Of a stretch of 64,000 bases of DNA, positions 17,047-25,597 are shown in pieces (position 1 is the first letter of the stretch; each line of letters begins with the position of its first letter). The DNA is from Sarcina sp034439435 (lineage in GTDB: Bacteria > Bacillota > Clostridia > Clostridiales > Clostridiaceae). The notes beneath the pieces are model-generated. The model saw only the letters and a program-made list of their open reading frames with translations, searched no databases and had not been told where the DNA came from. The translations under genes and the position numbers were made by a program. The DNA lies in contig NZ_JAPCKJ010000006.1 in assembly GCF_034439435.1 (NCBI RefSeq), positions 62,001-126,000 of the forward strand. Direction: 5' to 3'.

Positions 17047-17745
17047 ATGGAAAAAGAAAAGTTTAATGTTTTAGTTGTTGATGATGAGAAAGAAATAAGA
17101 GATGCAATAGATATATATTTAAGAGGTGAGGGAATAAATGTAATAAAGGCTGGAGATGGATTTGAGGCCTTAGAAGTTCTTGATAAAGAAGATATCCATT
17201 TAGTAGTTTTAGATATAATGATGCCTAAATTAGACGGTATGAGAACTTGTTTAAAGATAAGAGAAAGTAGAAATATACCAATAATATTACTATCAGCAAA
17301 ATCAGAGGATAGTGACAAGATATTAGGGCTAAATATTGGTGCAGATGATTATGTGACAAAACCATTTAACCATCTAGAGCTTGTTGCTAGAGTAAAATCT
17401 CAATTAAGAAGATATGACTATCCTTTAAATAGAGAAAATACTCAAGACTTAATAGTAATAAAAGATTTAACTATAGATACGGTAAATAAGCAAGTTGCTT
17501 TAAGAGATGATAATATCAAGTTAACAGCAACAGAATATAAAATATTAACACTTTTAGCATCTCATCCAGGAAGAATATTTTCAATTAAAGAAATATATGA
17601 AAGAGTATGGGAAGAACCTTTTTATAAAAGTGAGAATACGGTAACAGTTCATATAAGAAGAATGAGAGAAAAAATAGAAATTAATTCAAAAGACCCTGAG
17701 TATATAAAGGTGGTGTGGGGACTTGGGTATAAAATTGACAAATAG
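17047..17745 (+). CDS. OmpR/PhoB-family response regulator
   Basis: The 232-residue protein has a receiver domain (about 6-120) with acidic pocket DDEKE, phospho-acceptor Asp in VVLDIMMP, Thr/Ser in LLSAKSED and Lys in YVTKPF. A winged-helix DNA-binding domain follows (about 135-230, with KLTATEYKILTLLA). It is VanR-like in overall sequence. The histidine kinase gene overlaps its end by 23 bases. GGAGTGC lies ahead of the ATG. The signal and target genes cannot be told from the sequence. Confidence 0.92.
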   Translation: MEKEKFNVLVVDDEKEIRDAIDIYLRGEGINVIKAGDGFEALEVLDKEDIHLVVLDIMMPKLDGMRTCLKIRESRNIPIILLSAKSEDSDKILGLNIGADDYVTKPFNHLELVARVKSQLRRYDYPLNRENTQDLIVIKDLTIDTVNKQVALRDDNIKLTATEYKILTLLASHPGRIFSIKEIYERVWEEPFYKSENTVTVHIRRMREKIEINSKDPEYIKVVWGLGYKIDK

Positions 17746-19546
17746 TTTTTCTAGATGGTGGAGAAACTATAGCCTTTCAGTAAGAAGTATAGAAAACATG
17801 TTTATAATAATATTTGCAGTATTTATTCCTGTTCTTTATATTATTTTATTTGGAGGATATACTTTCGAAAATATAGTAAAACTAAATGCAAAGGCAAATA
17901 CTGATATAAGTAACACTGTTATGTATAGAAATGCATTAATAAATCCACAGAGATATAGAGAAAGTAGACTTTTAGCTCAATCTGTAGATATATCGGATTT
18001 TCTATATAATGAAACCAACTATTTAAGTACATTAGATAGCCTAGATACAAGAGAAGAAAAGCAAGCTTTTATTTCAAAGCTTCAAGAAAGAGCAACTAGT
18101 TATTCTGGAGTTGTTTTAGTAAATAAGAAAACTGGAGAATATTACTCTAATAGAGTATGGTTTTATGAAAAGCCATACAATCTTTCAACCCCTAAAGAAG
18201 TTTTAGAAAGCTTATCAAAGAATGATAATGTAGTCTTTAAGGAAATCAATCCTTCAGATAATTATGAAGAAATATATTTTTCTAGAGGAGAGCTTTATGA
18301 TTCTGAAATAAGTTCAATTAAAATTGCTTTTATTGTGACTATGACAACTACAATTTTAATGATACTTTTAATTATAAAAAAACTAGCTATGATTAAAAAT
18401 ATGGGAATAAAGGCTTATAAAAAAAGCTGGAGAAATGGTTATTTCTATAAATTTTTAGAGTGTTTAAATGTATTAATTACGAAGAAGATGTTTATAGAAG
18501 AATTTTTAAAAGATAAAGTGGTTATATTCACTATTTCTTTTACAATAATATATATTCTTATAAATGGTTTTATGAGAAATATAGAATTCGTATGGAAGCA
18601 ATATCACTATGTCTTAACAGATAATAGATATTTATGGTTGATTCCAATTATTTTTATAGTTCATTTTATTGGAAAATTCATAAGAAAGTATGATGGGTTA
18701 GATACTATAATAAAAGATATAGAAAAAGTTAAAAAAGGTGATACTGAAATTGAAATAAAGGATAATGATGACAAACAAGTAAGAGAGTTAGCAGATGATG
18801 TTAATGATCTAAGATTAGGATATAAAGAATTAGTTGAAGAGGGAGTAAAAAATGAAAAGCTAAAAACAGAACTAATATCTAATGTTTCACATGATTTAAA
18901 AACTCCATTAACTTCAATAATAAATTATGTAAATATCCTTCAATTAAATGATATAACAGAAGAGGAAAGAAAAGAATATATTGAAATATTAGATAAAAAA
19001 TCTCAAATGCTTAAAAAGCTTATAGATGATTTATTCGAGGTTTCTAAGATGTCTTCAGGTAAAGTTGAATTATTTAAGTATAATATAGATATAATTCAAC
19101 TTATATATCAATGCATAGCAGAAGTTGAGGACATATATTCAGAAAAAGAAATTCAGTTTAAGATAAATTCACCAGAAGAATGCATTGTAAAAATAGATCC
19201 TCAAAGAATGTCTAGGGTTTTTCAAAATTTAACTACTAATGCTTTAAAATATAGTTTAGAGAAAACTAGAGTATATATTGAAATTAAAGATTTAGAAAAC
19301 TATTTAGAAATATCATTTAAAAATATTTCATCATATGCCTTAGATTTTGATGAACAGGATATTTTGGAAAGATTTGCAAGAGGAGATGAATCAAGAAATT
19401 CAACTATAGAAGGATCAGGATTAGGATTAGCTATAGCTAAAACTATCGTGGAACTTCATAACGGTAAATTTAGAGTTGAATGTGAAGGTGATTTATTTAA
19501 AGCTTTTGTAATAATACCTAAGAATAAGGAAGACAATAATGAATAA
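17723..19546 (+). CDS. sensor histidine kinase
   Basis: A 607-residue membrane kinase. The N-terminal part has helices near residues 25-47 and 195-215 around an extracellular region, then two more helices (about 268-288 and 305-320), a HAMP-like linker, the H-box SNVSHDLKTPL, the N-box QNLTTNALKYS and the G2 box GSGLGLAIAK. The usual G1 box (DxGxG) is replaced by NISSYALDFDE, a variant also seen in VanS-like kinases. The start is TTG at 17723 or 17735; neither has a strong ribosome binding site, and overlap with the regulator suggests coupling. Confidence 0.88.
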   Translation: MGIKLTNSFSRWWRNYSLSVRSIENMFIIIFAVFIPVLYIILFGGYTFENIVKLNAKANTDISNTVMYRNALINPQRYRESRLLAQSVDISDFLYNETNYLSTLDSLDTREEKQAFISKLQERATSYSGVVLVNKKTGEYYSNRVWFYEKPYNLSTPKEVLESLSKNDNVVFKEINPSDNYEEIYFSRGELYDSEISSIKIAFIVTMTTTILMILLIIKKLAMIKNMGIKAYKKSWRNGYFYKFLECLNVLITKKMFIEEFLKDKVVIFTISFTIIYILINGFMRNIEFVWKQYHYVLTDNRYLWLIPIIFIVHFIGKFIRKYDGLDTIIKDIEKVKKGDTEIEIKDNDDKQVRELADDVNDLRLGYKELVEEGVKNEKLKTELISNVSHDLKTPLTSIINYVNILQLNDITEEERKEYIEILDKKSQMLKKLIDDLFEVSKMSSGKVELFKYNIDIIQLIYQCIAEVEDIYSEKEIQFKINSPEECIVKIDPQRMSRVFQNLTTNALKYSLEKTRVYIEIKDLENYLEISFKNISSYALDFDEQDILERFARGDESRNSTIEGSGLGLAIAKTIVELHNGKFRVECEGDLFKAFVIIPKNKEDNNE

Positions 19547-19670
19547 GAATTATAGTCTTTTATTATTAACTTATTTTAAAATCTTCACATAAAGAGTATA
19601 ATTACTATATAATAATATTTATTTAATAAAATTATTTGTTAAAATATTAATTAAGAGAAGGTGTGAGGAA

Positions 19671-20027
19671 ATGAGTTATTTATTTTTAGAGTATCCTAAA
19701 TGTAGCACTTGTAGAAAGGCTAAGAAGTGGCTTGAGGAGAATAATATAGATTTTATAGATAGAATGATAGTTGAAGAAAATCCGACTAAAGAGGAATTAA
19801 AAACTTGGTATGAAAAAAGTGGAGTTAAGTTAAGTAAGTTTTTTAATACTTCAGGTAAATTATATAGGGAAATGAACCTAAAGGATAAAGTAAAAACTGC
19901 TAGTGAAGATGAGCTTTTAGAAATACTGTCAAGTAATGGTATGTTAGTAAAAAGACCGCTACTTATAAAAGATGATTTAATTCTTATAGGATTTAAAGAA
20001 GAAGAGTGGAATGAAAATTTAAAATAA
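19671..20027 (+). CDS. ArsC/Spx-family protein
   Basis: The 118-residue product has a thioredoxin-like fold with CSTC at residues 11-14 (YPKCSTCRKAKKWL) and the family ending VKRPLLIKDD. It belongs to the arsenate reductase/Spx/YffB group. It lacks the Spx C-terminal features that I would expect for an RNA polymerase regulator, so a thiol oxidoreductase of the YffB type is more likely. GAAGGTGTGAGGAA precedes the ATG. It is a single gene between the two-component system and nrdAB. Confidence 0.85.
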   Translation: MSYLFLEYPKCSTCRKAKKWLEENNIDFIDRMIVEENPTKEELKTWYEKSGVKLSKFFNTSGKLYREMNLKDKVKTASEDELLEILSSNGMLVKRPLLIKDDLILIGFKEEEWNENLK

Positions 20028-20030
20028 TTA

Positions 20031-20065
20031 AAAGACTACAGGAGAAGATTCTGTAGTCTTTTTTT
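20031..20065 (+). terminator. terminator of the ArsC-like gene
   Basis: AAAGACTACAG pairs with CTGTAGTCTTT (11 bp) around a nine-base loop, followed by T residues. Confidence 0.9.
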
Positions 20066-20218
20066 ATTAGTATACCAAAAGCATTATTCTACTTATTGTA
20101 GGAATAAATTTAAATTGTCAATAATTATTATTAAGCAAATAACATTAAAAAAAGAAAATATAACTTATATAATAAGAGTTATTGATATAAAAACCTAACT
20201 TTTTCAAGAAATTCAAGT

Positions 20219-20247
20219 TTTACAAAACAGACTTAAATTATTATAAT
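20219..20247 (+). promoter_or_regulatory. promoter of nrdAB
   Basis: TTTACA (20219-20224) and TATAAT (20242-20247) with a 17-base spacer. Transcription would start near 20254, inside the first NrdR box. Confidence 0.7.
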
Positions 20248-20251
20248 AAAT

Positions 20252-20298
20252 TGTCAAGATATTGTGCGAAAATAAAGATTAATTACTATATATTGTGG
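20252..20298 (+). promoter_or_regulatory. tandem NrdR boxes upstream of nrdA
   Basis: Two 16-base sites, 20252-20267 and 20283-20298, share ATATTGTG. They resemble the NrdR consensus acaCwAtATaTwGtgt (about 11 and 13 of 16 matches). Their offset is 31 bases, three helical turns, as usual for NrdR pairs. NrdR represses ribonucleotide reductase genes when dATP is high. The nrdR gene is not in this window. Confidence 0.75.
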
Positions 20299-20309
20299 AG
20301 GGGTAGCTA

Positions 20310-22541
20310 ATGACACTATTAAAGAGATATTGTGCATGGTCTATAGAAGAACTAAATGATGAAACGGGACTATATACTGAAGAAAAGTTAATGGTAGCTT
20401 TAGATAATATAGTTACATCAAAAATGGGAGAAAAAGAGATAATAAAATCTTTCATACAAGTTTCATTAGAGTTAACTTCTCAAACGGAACCAAGATGGCA
20501 AGAAGTAGCGGCAAAGTTATATGTTAAGAATTTATATGAAGAGGTAAGGATAAACAGAGGATTAGAAGGTGGTGTAAATCCATATGATAACTTCTATGAT
20601 TTTATAAAAGAACTTACTGATAAAGGTTTATACGGAAAATATATTTTAGAAAATTATTCTAAAGAAGATATAGAAGAGTTAGAAAAAGAAATAAAAAGAG
20701 AAAGAGACTTTTTATTTACATACAGTGGAATAAATTTATTAGCTAAAAGATACTTAGTTCAAGATTTTAATAGATTACCATTAGAGCTTCCTCAACAAAT
20801 GTTTATGGGAATTGCTATGCATCTTGCTATTCCTGAGAAAAAGGAAAAGAGACTTTATTGGGCTAAAAGATTCTATGATGTTTTAAGTTCTATAAAAGCT
20901 ACAATGGCTACACCAACTATGTCTAATGCTAGAAAGCCATTCTATCAATTAAGCTCATGTTTTATAGACACTGTAGATGATAGTTTAGCAGGTATATATA
21001 AATCATTAGATAACTTTTCAAAAGTTTCTAAGTTCGGTGGTGGAATGGGAATCTATATGGGTAAGGTAAGAGCTCTAGGCTCAGCTATAAGGGGCTTTAA
21101 AGGTGCATCAGGCGGAATTATACCTTGGATAAAATTATTCAATGACACAGCTGTAGCCGTTGACCAACTAGGAGTTAGAAATGGATCAGTTGCTATTTGG
21201 TTAGATGCTTGGCATAAAGACTTACCAGAGTTTCTTCAAATAAGAACAAACAATGGAGATGACAGAAAGAAAGCACATGATATATTCCCAGGGCTTTGTT
21301 ATCCAGATTTATTTTGGAAGTTAGCCGAAACTGATATAGATGCTAACTGGTATATGATGTGTCCTCATGAAATAAAGACTGTTAAAGGATATTCCTTAGA
21401 AGATTTCTATGGAGAAGAGTGGGAAAAGAAATATTATGAGTGTGTAGAAGACTCTAGAATAGAAAAGAGAGTTATGAGTGTTAAGGACATTGTTAGACTT
21501 ATAATAAAGAGTGCTGCAGAAACAGGAACACCTTTTGCTTTCTATAGAGATACTGTAAATAAATTTAACCCTAATAAACATAAGGGTATGATATACTCAT
21601 CAAATCTTTGTACTGAAATAATGCAAAATATGAGTTCTATGGAGATAGAGCAAACAGAGATTAAGGATGAAAATGGTGATGTAGTAGTTATTGAAAAAAC
21701 TAAACCAGGAGACTTTGTTGTTTGTAACTTATCTTCAGTGGTATTAGGAAATGTAGATGTTACATCAGATGAAGAAATAGAATACATAGTTGAAACTCAA
21801 ATAAGAGCTATGGATAACGTAATAGATTTAAATTATTATTCAGTTCCATTTGCTGAAATAACAAATAAAAGATATAGAGCAGTTGGATTAGGAACATCAG
21901 GATACCATCACATGCTTGTAAATAATAAGATTGTATGGGATTCAGAAGAACATTTAGAGTTTGTAGATAAGGTTTATGAAAGGATAAACTTCTATGCTAT
22001 AAAGGCTAGTTTAAATATAGCTAAGGAAAAAGGAAGCTATCCATTATTTGAAGGTTCAGACTGGAGCAATGGTGATTATTTTGAATTAAGAGAATATAAT
22101 TCACCACAGTGGAAAGAACTAAAAGAAGAAGTTACTAAGCATGGTATGAGAAATGGATACTTATTTGCAGTGGCTCCAAATGGTTCAACAGCTACTTTAG
22201 CGGGAACTTCAGAGGGAGTAGATCCAGTTATGAATAGATTCTGGCTAGAGGAGAAAAAAGGAAGCATAACTCCAAAAGTAGCACCAGGGCTATGTCAAGA
22301 AAACTTCTGGTATTATGTTTCAGCTTATAATGTAAATCAAGAGTTTACTGTTAGAGCTAATGGAGTGAGACAAAGACATATAGACCAAGGACAATCATTT
22401 AATCTATATATAACTACAGACTATACTATGAGACAAATCATGAATCTTTACATAGCTGCATGTAAAAATGGAGTTAAGAGTATTTACTATGTAAGAAGTA
22501 AATCATTAACTGTTGAAGAGTGTGAGAGTTGTTCAGCATAG
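20310..22541 (+). CDS. nrdA: class I ribonucleotide reductase, large (alpha) subunit
   Basis: The 743-residue catalytic subunit reduces ribonucleoside diphosphates. Visible active-site parts are the first redox cysteine in SSCFID, the radical site SNLCTE (Asn, Cys, Glu), the second redox cysteine in VVCNLSS, the tyrosine pair SIYYVRS and the C-terminal CESC pair. The N-terminus is short and lacks a full ATP-cone, so dATP inhibition through that domain is unlikely. GGAGGGG precedes the ATG. Expression is probably controlled by NrdR. nrdB follows after a 97-base gap. Confidence 0.93.
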   Translation: MTLLKRYCAWSIEELNDETGLYTEEKLMVALDNIVTSKMGEKEIIKSFIQVSLELTSQTEPRWQEVAAKLYVKNLYEEVRINRGLEGGVNPYDNFYDFIKELTDKGLYGKYILENYSKEDIEELEKEIKRERDFLFTYSGINLLAKRYLVQDFNRLPLELPQQMFMGIAMHLAIPEKKEKRLYWAKRFYDVLSSIKATMATPTMSNARKPFYQLSSCFIDTVDDSLAGIYKSLDNFSKVSKFGGGMGIYMGKVRALGSAIRGFKGASGGIIPWIKLFNDTAVAVDQLGVRNGSVAIWLDAWHKDLPEFLQIRTNNGDDRKKAHDIFPGLCYPDLFWKLAETDIDANWYMMCPHEIKTVKGYSLEDFYGEEWEKKYYECVEDSRIEKRVMSVKDIVRLIIKSAAETGTPFAFYRDTVNKFNPNKHKGMIYSSNLCTEIMQNMSSMEIEQTEIKDENGDVVVIEKTKPGDFVVCNLSSVVLGNVDVTSDEEIEYIVETQIRAMDNVIDLNYYSVPFAEITNKRYRAVGLGTSGYHHMLVNNKIVWDSEEHLEFVDKVYERINFYAIKASLNIAKEKGSYPLFEGSDWSNGDYFELREYNSPQWKELKEEVTKHGMRNGYLFAVAPNGSTATLAGTSEGVDPVMNRFWLEEKKGSITPKVAPGLCQENFWYYVSAYNVNQEFTVRANGVRQRHIDQGQSFNLYITTDYTMRQIMNLYIAACKNGVKSIYYVRSKSLTVEECESCSA

Positions 22542-22563
22542 AAAAAATAGATTAAGAGAATAA

Positions 22564-22593
22564 AGATACTCATCTAAATTTAGATGGGTATCT
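22564..22593 (+). other. hairpin between nrdA and nrdB
   Basis: AGATACTCATCTA and TAGATGGGTATCT form a 13-bp stem (one G-T) with a four-base AATT loop. No T-run follows, so it is not a normal terminator. It may protect or process the mRNA, or adjust the nrdA to nrdB ratio. Confidence 0.65.
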
Positions 22594-22638
22594 ATTACGT
22601 ATAAACCAAGAAATAAAGTGATGAAAGGTGACGCAGAA

Positions 22639-23673
22639 ATGGAAATAAATAAAAGACCTCTTTTTAATGAGTTTGGAGATACTGAAACTAATAAGAAGAG
22701 AATGATAAATGGTAATACAACTAACTTAAATGACTTTAATAATATGAAATATACTTGGGTTTCAGAATGGTACAGACAGGCTATGAATAACTTCTGGATA
22801 CCAGAAGAAATAAATTTAGCTCAAGATTTAAAGGATTATAAAAAGTTAACTAAGGAAGAAAAAACAGCTTATGATAAAATATTATCTTTCTTAATATTCT
22901 TAGATTCAATACAAACAGCAAACTTAGGAAATATAAATAGTTATATTACTGCTTCAGAGGTTAACTTATGTTTAACTATACAAGCTTTCCAAGAAGCGGT
23001 TCACTCACAAAGTTATAGCTACATGTTAGATAGTATTTGTTCACCAGAGGAAAGAAATGAAATACTATTCCAATGGAAGGATGATTCTATATTACTTCAA
23101 AGAAATAAGTTTATAGGAGAGCTATATAATAACTTTTTAGAAAACTCAACTATGGAAAATTTTATAAAATCAGTAATGGCTAACTATATCCTAGAAGGTG
23201 TTTATTTCTACTCAGGATTTATGTTCTTCTATAACTTAGAGAGAAATGGAAAAATGCCAGGTTCAGCTCAAGAGATAAGATATATAAATAGAGATGAAAA
23301 TACTCATTTATGGTTATTTAGAAGCATAATAAAAGAATTAAGAGAAGAAATGCCAGAGGTATTTACTGAAGAATTAAAGAATGACTTAAGAGAAATGGTT
23401 AGAACTGGTGTCGAGCATGAAATTGCATGGGGACATTATGTTATAGGTGATAATGTTAATGGGATAAATAAAAATCTTATAGAAAAATATATAAAATATA
23501 TAGGAAACTTAAGGGTTAAAGCTATAGGATTAGAACCTTTATTTGAAGGATATAATGAAAATCCAGCACCATGGGTAGATTACTACGCTGATGCAAACCA
23601 AGTAAAAACAGATTTCTTTGAAGCCAAATCAACAGCTTATGCTAAAGCTGGAGCTTTAATAGATGATCTATAA
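22639..23673 (+). CDS. nrdB: class I ribonucleotide reductase, small (beta) subunit
   Basis: The beta subunit holds the metal centre and the radical. Ligands are visible as the LDSIQTANL aspartate, EAVHSQSY (Glu, His and the radical tyrosine three codons on), the YILEGVYF glutamate and RDENTHLWL (Glu, His). The tyrosine is kept, so a classical tyrosyl radical is expected. I chose ATG 22639 (344 residues) because AAAGGTGA lies eight bases upstream; starts at 22618 or 22621 would overlap that site. A long-armed hairpin follows the gene. Confidence 0.93.
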   Translation: MEINKRPLFNEFGDTETNKKRMINGNTTNLNDFNNMKYTWVSEWYRQAMNNFWIPEEINLAQDLKDYKKLTKEEKTAYDKILSFLIFLDSIQTANLGNINSYITASEVNLCLTIQAFQEAVHSQSYSYMLDSICSPEERNEILFQWKDDSILLQRNKFIGELYNNFLENSTMENFIKSVMANYILEGVYFYSGFMFFYNLERNGKMPGSAQEIRYINRDENTHLWLFRSIIKELREEMPEVFTEELKNDLREMVRTGVEHEIAWGHYVIGDNVNGINKNLIEKYIKYIGNLRVKAIGLEPLFEGYNENPAPWVDYYADANQVKTDFFEAKSTAYAKAGALIDDL

Positions 23674-23693
23674 TCTTTAATATATTCAACATA

Positions 23694-23813
23694 AGAAGAG
23701 GCTGTATTAATAGTGCTTAAAATAAAATTTATAAATATATTCTGAGAATTACTAAATTCCAGCAATAATTTATAAGTTCTATTATATAAGATTTTTATAC
23801 AGTCTCTTTTTTT
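23694..23813 (+). terminator. long-looped terminator of nrdAB
   Basis: AGAGGCTGTATTAA (from about 23697) can pair with TTTTTATACAGTCTCT (ending near 23806) across a loop of about 80 bases, followed by a run of T. The closing stem and T-run fit a terminator. The large loop may hold further structure. Confidence 0.6.
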
Positions 23814-23878
23814 ACATGTTTTTATTTTGTCATGTCTTAAAATGGTATTAAATTTTAGCTAGATTTAAATAAAATGGT

Positions 23879-24574
23879 TTATTCCAATAAATCAGGAGAA
23901 TTTAAATCATAATGCAATCCACAGCTACAGAGGCCTTCTCCAAATAAGATTGAATATGATTGAGGAAAAGCACTATTTATCTTTATCACTTCTTTAGCAA
24001 ATTCCTCTCTGTCTTTAGGTATATCCATTAAAGCATCAGCCTTTTCTTGTGTATCAATTATAGCACCAGAAGGTATAAACTTATTTGGAGGTATTTTAAT
24101 GGCTCCTGTTACCAAGGTATTTGCAGAAATATAAGTTCCTTCACCTACTATTGCATAGAAAACAGTACTATTAAAGCCAACAAAGACATTATCTTTTAAG
24201 TAACAAGGACCGTGAATTATGGCACCATGAGCACAGGAAACTGATTTGCCTATATAAATAGAGTATTTTTTATTGTCTATAAGAACTTTTTCTTTAGCTA
24301 ATCCATGTAATATAACACCATCTTGTAGATTGGAGCTTTCACCAATAAAAAATGGAGAACCTTCATCACATCTAACAGTAACATTGCAGGCTATAAAAAC
24401 ATTCTTTTCAATAGTTACATCTCCTATAATTGAAGAAAAAGGACCAATAAAGGCTGTAGGGTCTATACTTGGAGAAATACTTACTTTATTAATCTCAGTT
24501 TTAGGATTTGGACTTATAACATATGGATGAGTATTTAAATTATATACATTTTGACGTGAACTAATAGAATTCAT
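23879..24574 (-). CDS. gamma-class carbonic anhydrase-like protein
   Basis: A 231-residue left-handed beta-helix protein with hexapeptide repeats (about residues 33-175). The zinc histidines of the gamma class are present as His90 (ILHG), His116 and His121 (CAHGAIIHG), as are the conserved Arg68, Asp70 and Gln84. This fits a Cam-type carbonic anhydrase (CO2 to bicarbonate). A trimer would be expected. AAGGTGATAAGTT precedes the ATG. It is a single gene on the minus strand; activity cannot be proven from sequence. Confidence 0.82.
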   Translation of the reverse strand: MNSISSRQNVYNLNTHPYVISPNPKTEINKVSISPSIDPTAFIGPFSSIIGDVTIEKNVFIACNVTVRCDEGSPFFIGESSNLQDGVILHGLAKEKVLIDNKKYSIYIGKSVSCAHGAIIHGPCYLKDNVFVGFNSTVFYAIVGEGTYISANTLVTGAIKIPPNKFIPSGAIIDTQEKADALMDIPKDREEFAKEVIKINSAFPQSYSILFGEGLCSCGLHYDLNSPDLLE

Positions 24575-24751
24575 AACTTATCACCTTAAATTAACTTTAT
24601 AACTTCATAATATTAACATGCTAATTAGAATGTGTTATTACTAAAATAATGTATAAATTTTTATTTCAAAATAGACAATAAAATTATAGTTTAAAGATAG
24701 AGTGAGTATTTAAAAGCATTAATAAGATAAATAAATATAAAATAGATATTC

Positions 24752-24771
24752 GTTAATGATAATCATTTTCA
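24752..24771. promoter_or_regulatory. Fur-family box (Fur or Zur) upstream of the S4 paralogue
   Basis: The site TGATAATCATTTTCA (24757-24771) matches the 7-1-7 Fur consensus TGATAATnATTATCA at all but one position. In the longer 19-base alignment 17 positions agree. It lies 60 bases before the zinc-free S4 gene. The protein that binds could be Fur, Zur or PerR; Zur is the logical choice by function. Confidence 0.75.
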
Positions 24772-24830
24772 ATGAGATAAAGTTTATGTTAAAATGACAT
24801 CATAGAAAAACAAACATTTGGAGGTTTAAT

Positions 24831-25424
24831 ATGGCTAAAATGATGGGACCTCGTTTCAAAATGTGTAGAAGACTTGGATTAAATGTAATAGGACATCCAA
24901 AGGCGATGGAACGAGCAAGCAGAGGAACAAGCAGAGCAGATAAAAAATTATCTGATTATGGTGTTCAATTATTAGAGAAACAAAGATTAAGAGCTTATTA
25001 TGGTGTTATGGAAAGACAATTTACTAGATATGTAGATCAAGCTTTTAATAGTAAAGAACAACCAGGTGAAGCTTTACTTATGATTTTAGAGTCAAGACTT
25101 GATAATATGGTATATAGAATGGGATTTGCAACTTCTATAAGACAAGCTAGACAAATGGTTAACCATGGACACTTCTTAGTAAATGGAGAAAAAGTAAATA
25201 TACCATCTTTTAGATTAAATGTTGGAGATGAAGTTGTTTTAAGAGAGAAATCAAGAAAAACAGAAATGTTTATAAACAACTTTAAGGATAGTATAGGAAG
25301 TGAAGTTCCTTACGTAAGTAAAGAAGAGGAAAGCTTTAAAGGAATATTTACTAGAAAACCTAAGAGAGAAGAAATTCCAATAACAATACAAGAGCAATTA
25401 ATAGTTGAATTCTATTCTAAATAA
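24831..25424 (+). CDS. ribosomal protein S4 paralogue without zinc ligands (C- form)
   Basis: A 197-residue second S4. It keeps the S4 RNA-binding domain (LDNMVYRMGFATSIRQARQMVNHGHF region written in part: RMGFATS, VNHGHFLVNG) but lacks the four N-terminal cysteines of rpsD; only one, Cys12, remains. C- paralogues are known to replace the zinc form when zinc is scarce. The Fur-family box upstream fits this role. GGAGG precedes the ATG. It stands alone, away from other ribosomal genes. Confidence 0.9.
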   Translation: MAKMMGPRFKMCRRLGLNVIGHPKAMERASRGTSRADKKLSDYGVQLLEKQRLRAYYGVMERQFTRYVDQAFNSKEQPGEALLMILESRLDNMVYRMGFATSIRQARQMVNHGHFLVNGEKVNIPSFRLNVGDEVVLREKSRKTEMFINNFKDSIGSEVPYVSKEEESFKGIFTRKPKREEIPITIQEQLIVEFYSK

Positions 25425-25460
25425 TAGTAATGCTGTATAACTGTTTAATTCAATAGGAAA

Positions 25461-25502
25461 TTTAGTTTTAATTACCAAGCTGTTCCCGTAGTTAAGACTA
25501 AA
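25461..25502 (+). other. hairpin downstream of the S4 paralogue
   Basis: TTTAGTTTTAA and TTAAGACTAAA form an 11-bp stem (one G-T) with a 20-base loop that is less AT-rich than its surroundings. No T-run follows. The function is unknown; it could be an mRNA 3'-end or regulatory element. Confidence 0.35.
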
Positions 25503-25551
25503 ATATCTTGTCATAATTATACCTAATAATGTTACTAAACTCTTACTAATA

Positions 25552-25592
25552 AAAAACACTTGGAGGTGTGCTGGCCTCCAAGTGCTTTTTAC
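25552..25592. terminator. bidirectional terminator
   Basis: CACTTGGAGG pairs with CCTCCAAGTG (10 bp, eight-base loop), with A-run before and T-run after. It ends both the S4 paralogue and the sigma-54 activator gene, which converge here. Confidence 0.92.
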
Positions 25593-25597
25593 TTTTA

